Source of the DNA: Selaginella moellendorffii
Lineage: Eukaryota; Streptophyta; Lycopodiopsida; Selaginellales; Selaginellaceae
NCBI RefSeq assembly: GCF_000143415.4
Contig: NW_003314271.1
Coordinates: 2,039,883 to 2,103,882 of the forward strand
Direction: 5' to 3'
DNA length: 64,000 bases
A program made the position numbers and the translations under genes. A model generated the notes under the pieces. It worked only from the letters and a program-made list of their open reading frames with translations. It made no database searches and was not told the DNA's origin. Below are positions 1 through 10,690 of the stretch, in pieces. The stretch's first letter is position 1, and every line of letters begins with the position of its first letter.

Positions 1-92
1 GTGCTTTATGTACCATCATTCCCTTGCAGCGTGTGTGTTGGTTTCCTTTTATAACACAACGAACTCCATATTTTAGGGTGAAGAGCGTTCTC

Positions 93-350
93 ATGGCAAG
101 CACAAAATCTGTAAGTGAGGCAGAAAAGGAGACGGAGAAGGAGATAGGTGAAGATGTAGAATATATAAGTCTTCCAAACTCCCCGTACTATACTCCAGGT
201 GATCATTTTTCTGAACAAACGGCAACATTAACAACTATCGAGAACGCCCCAGTAACGTCAGAGACAACAATCCAAAGCAAAACAACTGACCTGGAGAAGG
301 ATGATAGTACCGCTGAGAGTACCAAAAAGGAGGTGTCCACTAGCGCTTAG
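93..350 (+). CDS. Small acidic protein shared by elements A and C (unknown function)
   Basis: An 85-residue protein. The reading frame enters from a 3' splice site at 29 (pyrimidine stretch then CAG), but the ATG at 93 is preferred because the homologue in element C starts at the equivalent place. Conserved blocks shared with C are SLP followed by YYTPG, APVTSETTIQSK and STAEST. It has no cysteines in the conserved part, no membrane segment, and many Glu, Lys, Ser and Thr residues, so it may be disordered. The gene points toward the TIR end. Element B keeps only its last 20 codons or so. Function is unknown. Presence in two different TIR elements suggests an element-encoded accessory protein, which is an inference. 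Confidence 0.6.
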   Translation: MASTKSVSEAEKETEKEIGEDVEYISLPNSPYYTPGDHFSEQTATLTTIENAPVTSETTIQSKTTDLEKDDSTAESTKKEVSTSA

Positions 351-986
351 GCTTATAATGGCGTGTGCCCTCATGCCATTTACTTGATCACCAAATACCT
401 TTTTCCCTTTGCACTAGTATATCTTAATACCGGTCTGAGAAATAGAATGGCATGTGCCCTCAGGCCTTTTACTAAATCACCTTTGAAAGAAATGCAAGCC
501 TCTATGTCGTAAAAAAAAGGTACTAGAGAAATTCCTTAATAATATGAATGTTATTTAGTTTCATGAAAATACACTAAGGGTCAAATGAGTTAAATGACTT
601 CTCCAGACTAGCAATGCCTCTTGCTACACCTTCACAATTAGATTCGTTAGAAAAAGATAACATTGAATAATATCTAAATGTTCTCACCATTAAGTTATAT
701 GTCTGGCTAATAGGAATGACATTCATCTTGGAAAGCTCACCACACGCTCAATGAACAAACAAATAGTGTGTGCGCGCATGCCATCGCTCTTCTTTAGCTT
801 CAGATTCGGCTTGTTCACCTTGACAATGAGATTTATTATACAACCAGATGGACTCAGTCTGGACACAAAGTCACTGCACTAGTCACCATGCCCCAGATAT
901 GTCTAGCTCCTGGACAAAAAACATATAATTTCACGTCATTTTCAAATACTTGAAAATTTGTACCTAGTCCCATTTTACTGAATAAA
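351..986. other. Non-coding subterminal arm of element A
   Basis: AT-rich sequence with no credible gene. It carries three copies of the dispersed palindrome (best 357-380, arms ATGGCGTG and CATGCCAT). It is collinear in reverse complement with 37473-38078 of element B. Confidence 0.6.
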
Positions 987-1081
987 TCCCACTTTAACGA
1001 AATAGAGCTTTGAGTAGGTTCACATGGAACACTAGGTGCATCTTCCCCATCTCTCAAGGAAGTCAGAGGCTATAAGACACT

Positions 1082-1763
1082 TTACCGATATGCCTCAATC
1101 TCGTAAGGCCCCACAAACCTGCTTAAAGAGTTCAATATCAGTTCATTTCCAGGATTACATGCATTTTTACCTTTGGGGCTGATCCCTACTGGTGAAGATC
1201 TTATGTCGATCTGAGATGATCTCTTCTGGCCTTCCTTGCACTCAAACCATTTGTTCGAAGAACAACTTCGCCACACCTTCCTCATCCACTTCCGTTATGG
1301 TGGGTATGAAATGTGCCATCTTCGAAAATCGATCCACCACCACAAATATCACATCGAACCCCTCACTTGGGGGGAGTCCCGTGATGAAGTCCATTGTAAG
1401 AGATTTCCACGGTCGATCTGGAATTCGGATGCTTTGTAACAAGCCCCCACTAGCCTTAGTCATGGCTTTGACCTATTGACATGTTGGACATATCTTTACA
1501 TAGTCTTGGATGTCCTTAGCCATATCTGGCCAGTGATACTTCCTCTTGAGTAAGCCTATCGTCTTAGGCATTCTGCCGTGTCCTGCAAGAGGTCCATTAT
1601 GACACTCTTCTAAGGCTACCTTCCTTAGTTCCCCTTCTGGAACATACACCCTTGTTTGTTTATAATAGATAAGTCCATTGCATTCTGTATAACCTGTTTT
1701 CTCTTCCGTTGGCAACTCACCTCTCTTGTGAGCTTCTTGCGCCTCTTGGTTCCTCAGCAACAC
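1082..1763 (-). pseudogene. Integrase fragment of chromovirus copy 1
   Basis: Minus strand. The N-terminal zinc-binding part is clear (ECHNGPLAGHG then KICPTCQ, the HHCC pattern). Next come the first core Asp in TMDFITGLP and a second acidic segment in VVVDRFSKM. Near 1190 the frame jumps from PEEIISDRH straight to C-terminal integrase sequence (SRFVGPYEIEA). Compared with the copy at 11.1-11.7 kb, about half a kilobase is deleted here, including the region of the catalytic Glu. The gene is dead. Confidence 0.75.
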
Positions 1764-1771
1764 TTCTTGTG

Positions 1772-2769
1772 CTAGACCATTGCTCTTATATGCTGTCCAC
1801 AGATCGTCCCAAAGGTTGCTATTGCGTTAGATATCATCAACTTCAAGCTTGCTTTTTGACTTAGAGCATCTGCCACGATATTACTCTTTCTAGGTTTATA
1901 CAGAATCTCGCAATCAAACTCAACCAAAGCATTAGCCCACCAACCTTGTTTCCCTTTTAAGTCAGGTTGTGACAAGAAGTGTTTCATTGCCACATTATTC
2001 ATGTAAACTTTAAAGTGCCTCCAAAGGTAGTGTCGCCACTCCTTGAGTGACTTGACCACCGCAAATAATTCCTTCTCGTGGGCAGGCCACTTCGCTGAGC
2101 CTTGTCCAACTTCTTCGAGAAGAACACCACTGGATAGTTGTTTTGCTTAAAAATTGTGCCCAACATAAAGTTTGAAGCATCTGTTTCTACTTTAAAGTCC
2201 TTACCAAAGTCAGGTAACGCCAATACGGGGGTCTTCCTCAACTTCCCTTTGAGGTGGACAAATGCTGCCTTGCATTCTATTATCCATACCATCTTCCTTT
2301 TACCCGTTTGGTCTATTAAGGGTAGAGCTACTCTCGAATAGTGTTTGATAAACTTTTGGTAGTAGTTGCATAGCCCCAAGAACGCCCTCAACTCATGTAC
2401 ATTTGATGGTTGCTTCCATTCCTGGATAGCTTGGACCTTCTCAGGGTCCACCTTGAGCCCGTCCTTGCCCACCACATGCCCAAGAAACTTTACCTCTTGT
2501 TGAGTAAAGTCACATTTGCTCTCTTTAGCATACAGGTTGTGTTCCCTTAGTTTCTTAAACTTGTTTTTCTTTGTATACTTGTTGAGCAACCAGTAGTCTA
2601 TGCACATATGCATAGATCCATCTTTCTTTTTCACAAATAACACCGGTGCCTCATATGACAACTTACTCAACCTAACATACCCTTTTTCCACCAACTCTTC
2701 TAGTTGGCGCTTGAGCTCCTCGAGTTCCTTTTCGTTCAAACAATAGGGGGGATGAACCATCGCCTTCAC
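1772..2769 (-). pseudogene. RT-RNase H fragment of chromovirus copy 1, RT core deleted
   Basis: Minus strand. RT N-terminal motifs ([24 protein letters not shown]) pass directly into the thumb region (KLREHNLYAKESKC, FLGHVVGKDGLKVDPEK), so the palm with the YxDD box is missing. The RNase H part follows (VETDASNFMLGTIF, then a frame change to the rest near 2059). The deletion is seen by comparison with the copy at 12.5-13.8 kb, which still has the palm. This copy has no polymerase activity. Confidence 0.75.
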
Positions 2770-2914
2770 ACCCTCGACCAGCTCATTCTTGTGTTCTATC
2801 AGTCGTGTGGGGGCAACCCCACTGGTAGCTCCTCTAGAATGGTATCTTGGAATTAGTCCAACACCCGCTGGATCACTAAAGGTACTTCTTCAGTTCCCAT
2901 CTTTTTGTCACTCT
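2770..2914 (-). other. Protease-RT linker of chromovirus copy 1
   Basis: Coding-like linker sequence collinear with 13.65-13.8 kb and 36.0-36.1 kb. Frame breaks prevent assigning it to one open frame. Confidence 0.4.
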
Positions 2915-3418
2915 TCACGAGAGTAAGCATAAAAATGCTGCCTTGGTTCCTTTAGTGAATTGTCCTCTCGTGGACACTAGGTTTAAGCAAGAGTCTTTGG
3001 CTTTACATTGCCCTACTTTTAGATCCTGGGCATCCACCCTGGATTGTTCTCCCTGAGCATTTGCCAGTACCACAAGGTTCTTCCTTTGTCCATGCAGGGC
3101 TACTATGAACCAATTGAACCAATTCATCCCGAAGATTATGTCAAATCCCGCCATGTCCAACACGGTGAAATCTATGTCTACTTTCCATGTCCCTACTTCG
3201 ACTCTCACTTGTCGAAGTATCTCATCGGTGCTTTGTCTACCTTGAACAAACTCTATTATCCTTGGTTCACCCAGCCGCTGTACGGTTATTCCGGCTTGCT
3301 GAACTATATCTGTAGCCACAAAATTATCTGAAGCACCCGTGTCAATAAGGATCTTAACAAAGATACCTCCGAGCTTCCCTCGGAGGGCTAGTAGATGTCG
3401 CGAACAACTCTCTACCAA
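2915..3418 (-). pseudogene. Retroviral-type aspartic protease of chromovirus copy 1
   Basis: Minus strand. It holds the active-site signature ILIDTGASDNFV and downstream FDIIFGMNWF, typical of Ty3/gypsy proteases that mature Gag-Pol. The domain itself looks intact. It lies between the gag zinc knuckle (3473-3784) and RT, as expected, but there are frame breaks on both sides and the rest of pol is broken. Confidence 0.7.
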
Positions 3419-3472
3419 AGTTGCTTGTGTAATGAGTAACTTTGAGCTAGGGACTGGATCACGTACCTTAAT

Positions 3473-4611
3473 TTAGATTTCACCCGACTTAATGGCCATA
3501 TTGGCTCTGGCCTTCTTCGGGTAGGGACATTCCCTCAAAAAGTGTCCTGCTTTGTTGCAGTTGTAGCATATGTTGTTTCCCACGCTGCTAACAGACTTGA
3601 CCTTCTTATCTGTGGGTTTGTCTCTTTTTTCTTGACTCCCCCATGTACTTGCTCGTTGGGCACTGGATTTGCCTTTTCGGAACCTCGAGGACTCATTCTT
3701 AGATAAACTCTTCTTGAATTTCCCTTTGCTATATATTCCCCTTGGTTTGGCCCCTTTGCTAAATGTGAACCCCGATAGCCACATCCAACGGTTCTTTGTA
3801 GTTGGTCGGGTTCCAATGCATCACTTCGCTGTAAGCCCAAGTTTGCAAGCCTGATATGAAAGCATGGAACGCATCCATATCACTCATATTCGTGACAAGT
3901 ATCCTCTTTGCCATAAACCCATTCACATACTCTTGAATGGTTCCATTTTGCTTCAACCTTCTCAGCTTATCCCTTAGTGTAGAGTAGCATTTGGAGGAAC
4001 ATAACTCGCACAGATCCTCGCCTTCATCATTTCCCAAGTGGCCACTGGTCCTTCATTGGTCTCTGTCGTTCTCCACCAAGACTTGGCATTATCTGCCAAG
4101 TATGGTTTTGCATATGGGACCTTCTCCGAGCTCGGTAACCGCAACGCTTAGAAGTAGTCCTCTAAATCAGAAAACCAATCCTCCACCACCTTATAGTCAT
4201 TCACTCCCTTGAAGACCGGTGGAGGCTTTGGTTTGTTCTTGGGAACTACTTGGGGGACTGATTCCACTTTGGTCTGTTCGACCTTGTTTGGTTCTGCCTG
4301 AGTCCCTGCTGAAGGGTTCGCACCTTCTGTGTTGCCAGCATTCATAGTTTTTTGCCTTTTCTTCCGCTTCTCATCACACTTTAGCTTGCATATGAGAGTC
4401 TCCAGCAGGGCATTGGCCTATGCCAATTGTCCTTCTAGAATGTCCAACCGAGCCCGAACCTCACCACTAGACTCCTGTTTGGAAGTTTCCTCACTGGAGT
4501 CCTCCTCATGCAAGGATTCCTCATCTATAGCCTCTTATTCGATCGAAGGCTCCAGCTTTGGAGGAGGTTCCGTCTCCGCCTTGGTCCATTTCTGCCCTGC
4601 CTTTACCATCT
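3473..4611 (-). pseudogene. Gag of chromovirus copy 1
   Basis: Minus strand, read in several frames. A start ATG is plausible at 4611. The N-terminal part contains a probable coiled coil (LDILEGQLA, ANALLETL). The capsid part is at 4037-3759 (RRLKQNGTIQEYVNGFMAK), and the nucleocapsid zinc knuckle is CYNCNKAGHFLRECP (CX2CX4HX4C) near 3560-3520. In-frame stops and frameshifts show decay. The same gag is found at 36.66-37.44 plus 45.88-46.19 kb, split by element B. Confidence 0.7.
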
Positions 4612-4668
4612 CCCAGAAATCCACCTCTATCCTTCGCTAGAACTAAGGAAAAGGCTCCAATACTAAAT

Positions 4669-5798
4669 TGTAAGCCACAAATTTTTCCTCTCTAATTTGC
4701 CACCTTACCTCGTCTATCTGACCGACACCGCCTTAGCCTTTGCAAAGTTCCCTCGCCAAGGTTCCCGCATATTGTATCATCTCCTACTTGGTCCTACTTG
4801 GTTTCAGCTACTCACTACATGAATAATGGAGTGTTAACCATCCATCCACGGATTCCCAAATCTTTCCCAATCACCCTCCCTAGGTTAGACTGGACTTAAA
4901 GTTCGGCTACACTCCCCGTAGGTACAAGTAGCCAAGCACACCAATCCTCCAGATTCCTGACATCCCTTGGTATAACAAGACATGATCATGGGACCCTCTA
5001 AATCCTAAGCCTTGGGTGCAACATTTGCTTCGGGACACTAGGGCAAAACACCGTAGCTTAACGGCCCTGTGTGGGTACCTCTACCCCCCCACTTCCATCC
5101 CGAAGGGAAGGCCCAAGCCCCTGGGAAGGGCGAGGACCAATGAGCCACAAGGTATTCAAGTGGGGCACCATTCCATATGAGTCGGGAGCACCACAGTCGG
5201 TTTCCCTTCCAGGAGTGGTAGCTGCTCTTGAGCACTTCCTTGGGTGGCCCCTCCAGCATCACTCGAGTCCATGCTCATTCCCACCCAAGGCCCCTTGGCC
5301 CTAGTCTCAACCTCAAGTCAGTTGGAAGCACCATTGGAGAGTTCCTTCAAGACTGGTTCCTGGACCTCACTATCCCTACTATATTTTTGGAACCCCTTGC
5401 AACCCCCCCCGGGAGACACATGCTTTGGGCTTTCACCCCTTGACCTGTATTGGTATTTGGACTCGGTCTCGGACTCGGTCTCATACCTGACTTCGAACTC
5501 GGTCTCGGACTCGATCTCGGACTCGATTTCGGACCCGATCTCGAACTCAACCTTGGACTCGGTCTTGGACCCAATCTTGGATCTTGGACTCGGTCTCAAA
5601 CTCGCTCTCGAACTCGCTCTCGAACTCAGTCTCGCAGTTAGCCTCGAACTCGATCCTGGACTCTATCTCAAACTTGGTCTTAGAGTTGGTCTTGGACTCG
5701 ATCTCGGACTCGGTCCCATCCGATGAACTCTTTATCATTTCGGTCGTGCTTTCGGGGATCTTTTAGCCTACGACACCTTGGGGAGTTGGTTACTTACA
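4669..5798 (-). repeat. LTR of chromovirus copy 1
   Basis: Begins TGTAAGCC and ends CTTACA, the inverted TG..CA ends of an LTR, 1130 bp. The primer-binding site is adjacent on the gag side. Near 5370-5460 is a block shared by several LTR families here: a TATA-like CTATATTTTTGG, a C-tract, GCTTTGGGCTTTCACC, then a minisatellite of TCTCGGACTC-like units (5455-5720). Other copies are at 9182-10262, 25363-26279 plus 35450-35607, and 46211-48007. Confidence 0.85.
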
Positions 5799-5865
5799 CA
5801 TACCTTTTGTATTAGTCTCATTGGCATGGTTGACGTTTTGTGTTAGTCTCATTGGCATGGCCGAC

Positions 5866-6355
5866 TAACCTGAGGCATAGTCTAGCTCCCGCTTGTATGC
5901 CTGTCCTTGTTCTGCGTCCGGCTTGGGTCTAAGCTTAAGTTTCATTCCATGCTAACTGGTGAAGTACCCATATCCACGTGTTAAGCCACCGGTATGCTAA
6001 AATAGTTCTAGACTCCATTTGGCTCTGTTTTTGGCATTAGGATGCTGGATATTCTAAGACTATTCCAAGTCACTCCGTGCTCCTGTCCCTTCGCTCCTTG
6101 GGCTGTATGCTCAAGAGTTGTTTCGTGCTCTAGTGCCATTGCTTCTTGGCTCCATACCTTGGAGTTTGGCACTATTCCTTCATTCAATTTCCCAAGGTCT
6201 TGAAACTCGGGTTCCACACCATTGCCTTTTGGACACGTGGCATGTGACACATGGCATATAGCATGTGGCACATGGAGGGTTTAGGTTCTACTTCCATGGT
6301 TATCTTATAGTAAATCACCATAAGATAAAGGGTAAAAACCACATGCACTACATTT
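5866..6355. repeat. Dispersed LTR-like repeat, family W, copy 1
   Basis: About 490 bp, repeated in the same orientation at 60424-60915 and in reverse complement at 26789-27039 plus 34642-34800 (split by a 7.6-kb insertion). It ends ATGCACTACA followed by TTTGGTACCAAAG, which resembles a degenerate LTR end and primer-binding site. No coding potential. Family identity is not established. Confidence 0.5.
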
Positions 6356-6799
6356 GGTACCAAAGGATGAGTCTCAGTGAGTACTATCTAATGAGATTGG
6401 GCAACTAGTCTCGTTGCATACACAGAAATGAAAATGATGATCCGAGTGGGTACACGTTTGGGTGCTAAGACTTTGCATTGGTTCCTTGGGTATGGATTTG
6501 GTTACCTTTTTGTACCATAATAATGTGAGCTTGCTCTTGGGCTCATAAGAGGGATTGAGATATTTCGTTTACACGAGTTTGTGCTAGGACTTGTGAATGA
6601 GGCACATTAACAACTTAAAGCTACACTTTGAGTTGGTAAGATGGATTTGAGGTGTACCATTTTACACAAGTTTGCACTTGGGCTTGTGAGTAAAGCATAT
6701 TAACAACTCGAGGTTACACTTTGAGTTGGCAAGATTAATATTTGCCTATTGGTGGTTTCATGAGTTGTTCTTTGTACCGTGGGTGAAAGTAAACCTTCC
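6356..6799. repeat. Non-coding, with an imperfect tandem duplication
   Basis: Two ~80-bp units, 6566-6645 and 6661-6740, are clearly similar (both run from TTTACAC.AGTTTG to ACACTTTGAGTTGG). Nothing else is recognisable. Confidence 0.5.
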
Positions 6800-7295
6800 C
6801 TACTAAATATGGAATGTCCCTAGATTGTTAATTTGGACACGAGACAAACAACATTGTGTTCATGACAATCTCTACATTCCGTAGATATGCCAAATGAGCA
6901 AATCTGGACACTTTCCATATATAGCATTTGGGACCAAAATGAGACTAACACAAAGGGCATGAGCGAGGGTGTTTGGCAGACACGGTAAGCTATCATTTAG
7001 TGAATATTGAGGGACCAAACTCAATATTGTGGGGTTCCTAACACTAGTAAGTGTAAGTTAACAAATGAGTTTCTCTAACCAGGTCAAGTATGCTTGACTA
7101 ATAACACTTAGGAATTCCGTCCTTATGCTCATATAGTCAAGTGCACATGTGAAGACCAGTTTCTCAACTAGCTTAGGCAGAGACTGATAAAGGATCCAGA
7201 AATACCGACCTCTTGCCGTCATGGCAATAAGGAAAGAATATCCGAAAGGACTAGCCAACAGGTAACTTTCAATACCCAAAGTCACATTTGTGACA
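6800..7295. repeat. Dispersed LTR-like repeat, family V, copy 1
   Basis: A ~500-bp non-coding segment repeated at 34944-35449. It ends TGTGACA and is followed on the plus strand by CTCTCCCCCCTTTAG, which on the minus strand is a purine-rich tract abutting TGTCACA. That is what a polypurine tract next to a 3' LTR looks like for a minus-strand element. Confidence 0.5.
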
Positions 7296-9176
7296 CTCTC
7301 CCCCCTTTAGGGAAGATTGACGTCTTTGTCGATACATACTCGAGTTTAGACTACCGCCAAGGAAACAATTCCGGAAAAAGTTCATGATGATCACACTATG
7401 TGAGAAATGCACTAACTTAAATAAGTTAGGAGGCAACCTCTTTGTCTAACGTGGATGTGCTACCAGCTCAGATATCTTTAGGCCATCGATGATAAGGAAA
7501 TGACCAACAAAGTTAGCCACCCTTGCTACTCTAGGTGTCACCCAGCTTACAAAAGTGTGATATACTTCTACCCGTAGGGACATAGAGAGAGAAGCTAAAG
7601 GCCCTAACCCTCATGAGCAAAAAAACCAAACCTGTCAGTAAGGTTTAGATAAACTATTGTAAATAGGTAGTTAGAGTTGTTTACATGGTCACACCCTTTT
7701 AACGGAATAAGGAACATCAATAGAGAAGTGGGTGATGTGACTAGTCAACAGTAGCCACTTCATGACTAAAGATTTTATCATGCACACGAAGTGCCGAAGC
7801 CAGTTTGCATATACTGACTCAAACTCAAAGATTAATAAGTGGATAGAGACAATGATATCTTAGAGACTTAATTATTAGTGAATAAATCTTAGTTTAGAAC
7901 ACAAAAGTATTCCAAATAAGTTATCATCCAATAAACCAGTAGTAGAGCACATAAACCACTAAGAACACTATAGCTGGAAAACGTAGGATTCACAATTCAA
8001 CAAAATTCAATAGCAAGTGTATCATCGAGAAAACTCAATGATAAATCTTAACTACCAAAGTTTCTAAACAATATGCCAAACAACGTACCAAAAATAACTA
8101 AAAGAACACAAAGTATCATTGACTGACAAGCAAAATATTCATGAATGTATCACCTGAAGGAGAGAACATCCAAATCTATCAGAACTAACTCGAGCAAAAC
8201 AGAATAAATGTGGTAAAACCAACAAACACCCAGTCATGCCAATTATCATAGAAGCCAATCTGAATAGATTTTGATCTACAATACAAAGGAACTCAAGCTG
8301 CTTAAACAAGTGTCAGCAACATCCTACTAATGTCTCAAACCCAAGAAATCAATCCAGAGAAAACCACAAAGAACATATAGTTATGCAAAAAGCCAAATGC
8401 CATAAAAAAGAACAACTAATCATCATAAAAGATCATCAATCCTCTCATCAAAAGAGACATGCATAATCATTGTTGAAAAAATAATCCATCATCCCAAAGG
8501 ACAACAAATCATTCTATGTCAACAACAATCAACAAAAAACCCTTTGACAAGGATAATCAACTATCCTAGATAATAGTAAATCATCACTAATGATTGCAAG
8601 ATATAAATGGAAACTTCAACATCGAAGCTAATGAGCTAAAATGCCTTCCTCAACAACTTCTAACAAATGAAACAATAAGTCTAAAACTCAAAGAACCAAA
8701 TGCTAAATAAGCCTATAGCCAAGTCTTGGCTAAAAATAATCACAAATCTTGCATGAACTAACTTCAATGTTAAAGAAGAAATCATGATACAACCCACAAT
8801 ATCCTTCTCAACACATCCATAAGCCAAACTTTATAATGCTAAAGCTAATGAAAAACATATCTGCATCAACTTAAAAGCTAAGCATAACAAAACTATGCTC
8901 AACAAGTAATCACTAAACCTTTATGAATCCATCTATAACAAGACATAACTCACTTCATAACAAACACAAGAAGAATCATTAATGATCGATATATACCAAT
9001 TCAAAAATCCAATAAAGATTCAAACATTCCAATAACAATCAATAACTCTTCCTCTCTTAAAGCTAGCATAGTCCATGATTGAATCACTTTTCAAGGAAAA
9101 ACTAAAGCTCAACCCTTACTAAACAATCTTGTCTAGAACACAACTAACTTAAATTTGCCACTCAACTCATTTAAAC
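7296..9176. other. AT-rich non-coding region (likely interior of a non-autonomous element)
   Basis: No open frame, RNA gene or repeat array is recognisable. The same composition and style resumes at 48013 and again after 59693, so this is probably one old sequence split by the 38.8-kb chromovirus complex and by element C. Confidence 0.4.
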
Positions 9177-9181
9177 GTCAA

Positions 9182-10262
9182 TGTAAGCCATAAATTTTTC
9201 CTTTTCAATTTGTCAGCTTATCTCATCTATCCAACCAACACTGCCTTAGCCTTAACTAAGTTCCCTTGCTAAGGTTCCCACCTATTGTACCAACTTTTAC
9301 TTGGTCCTACTTAGTTTCAACTACTCACTGCATAAGCAACGGAGCATTAGCCATCTATCCACAAACACCTAAATCTCTCCCAATCCCCTCCCTGAGTTAG
9401 ACTGGACTTAAAGTTTAGTTACACTCCCCGCAAGCACAAGTAGCAAGGCACACCAAGCCTCCAAGTTCCTAACATCCCTTAGTACAATAAGACTTGATTA
9501 TGGGACCCTCTAAATCCCAAGCCTTGGGTGCAATACTTACTTCGGGATGCCAGGGGGGAAACACCATGGCATAACGGCCTAGTATGGGTCCCTCTACCAC
9601 CCCACTTCCATCATGAAGGGAAGGCCCAAGCCCCTAGGAAGGGCGAGGACTAATGAGCCGCAAGATACTCAAATAGGGCACCATTCCATATGAGTCAAAA
9701 GCACCACAGTCGATTTCCCTTCCGAGAGTGGGAGCTGCTCTTGAGCACTTCCTTGGGTGGCCCCTCCAGCACCACCCGAGTCCATGCTCACTCCCACCTA
9801 AGGCCCCTTGGCCTCAGTCTCAACCTCAAGTTAGTTTGGAAGCACCACTAGAGAGTTCCTTCAAGATTGGTTCCTGAACCTCACTATCCCTACTATACTT
9901 CTGGACCCCCCTACAGCCGCCCCCCCCCCTCCCCCCCCTAGGAGACATATGCTTTGGGCTTTCACCCTCGACCTATATTAGTACTCAGACTTGGTCTCGA
10001 ACTCAATCTCTCGATCTTGAACCTGACATCGGACTTGGTCTTGGACTCGATCTTGGATCTCAGACTCTATCTCAAACTCGGTCTCAAACTCGGTCTCAAA
10101 GTCGGCCTCGGACTCGATCCGGGACTCTATCTCAAACTTGGTCTCAAAGTCGGTCTTGGACTCAATCTCAGACTTGGTCCCATCCGATGAACTCTTTATC
10201 ATTTCGGTCGTGCTTTCGGGGATCCTTTAGCCTACGACACCTCGGGGAGTTGGTTCCTTACA
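9182..10262 (-). repeat. Left LTR of the chromovirus complex
   Basis: Starts TGTAAGCC, ends CCTTACA, 1081 bp, collinear with the LTR at 4669-5798. It contains the C-tract (about 9914-9940) and a TCTCGGACTC-like minisatellite (9985-10180). The left flank is GTCAA. Confidence 0.85.
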
Positions 10263-10690
10263 ACTTCACCACCTATAGAAGAAGTTCAATGTCCACATCA
10301 AATGTCTCTTTTTAATCATACGACTTGTTGACTATGTCTTCGAGGGCATCCCTTCACTTAGCAGTGTGCCTAAGTTAGCCTCCCCGGCCAAAAGCCTATG
10401 ACAACAAAATATAAGTGTCTCTATACCCCTCACCTCACCATGCTCTAGTATGGGGTTGGGACTTGAACCCAACCTTGCTTTACTAGGGGGTTGGGACTTG
10501 AACCCAACCTCTGTAGATCACATCTACGGATTTGACATCCCCGCGGGGAGTTGGGCGTAGTTCCCTACGCATGGTTGACCTAGCTAACCCATGTTAACTA
10601 GCTTACCTTCAACGCGCCTTCGGGTCCCAACATATGCCATTGCTCAACTTCACAAATTGATACTTTTAATTTAACTTTGCATAAGTATAT
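10263..10690 (-). other. 3' untranslated internal region of the chromovirus, shared with the LARD
   Basis: Non-coding. The first ~40 bp beside the LTR match the same position in the 7.6-kb non-autonomous element (28767-28805). The later stretch with a repeated GGGACTTGAACCCAACC motif matches its 30170-30400. This homology ties the non-autonomous element to the chromovirus. Confidence 0.55.

Larger units (their letters stand above)
1..1010 (-). mobile_element. Element A: one arm of a TIR element of the same family as element B
   Basis: The last 24 bases (987-1010) are the same terminal sequence that ends element B, and about 720 bp inward (to ~292) are a reverse-complement copy of B's left arm (37449-38138). 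It runs off the window start. Its end joins chromovirus integrase sequence directly at 1011, so it inserted into that retroelement; the partner end and target duplication lie outside the window. Three copies of B's dispersed palindrome are present (357-380, 446-468, 765-784). Unlike B, it keeps an intact small gene (93-350). The boundary is seen directly; family membership follows from the shared arm. Confidence 0.85.
1011..5798 (-). mobile_element. Chromovirus copy 1 (Ty3/gypsy), truncated and decayed
   Basis: On the minus strand the order is LTR (5798-4669), primer-binding site (TATTGGAGCC, just left of 4669), gag with zinc knuckle, aspartic protease, RT, RNase H and integrase, the Ty3/gypsy order. 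It is cut at 1010 by element A. The better-preserved relative at 10.3-14.5 kb carries a chromodomain, so the family is called a chromovirus. Internal deletions remove the RT catalytic core and much of the integrase core, so this copy cannot be autonomous. Confidence 0.85.

Noticed and set aside
4329-4640. Plus-strand frames in the chromovirus regions
   Set aside because: Complementary-strand shadows of gag, protease and pol, which carry the recognisable motifs on the minus strand.
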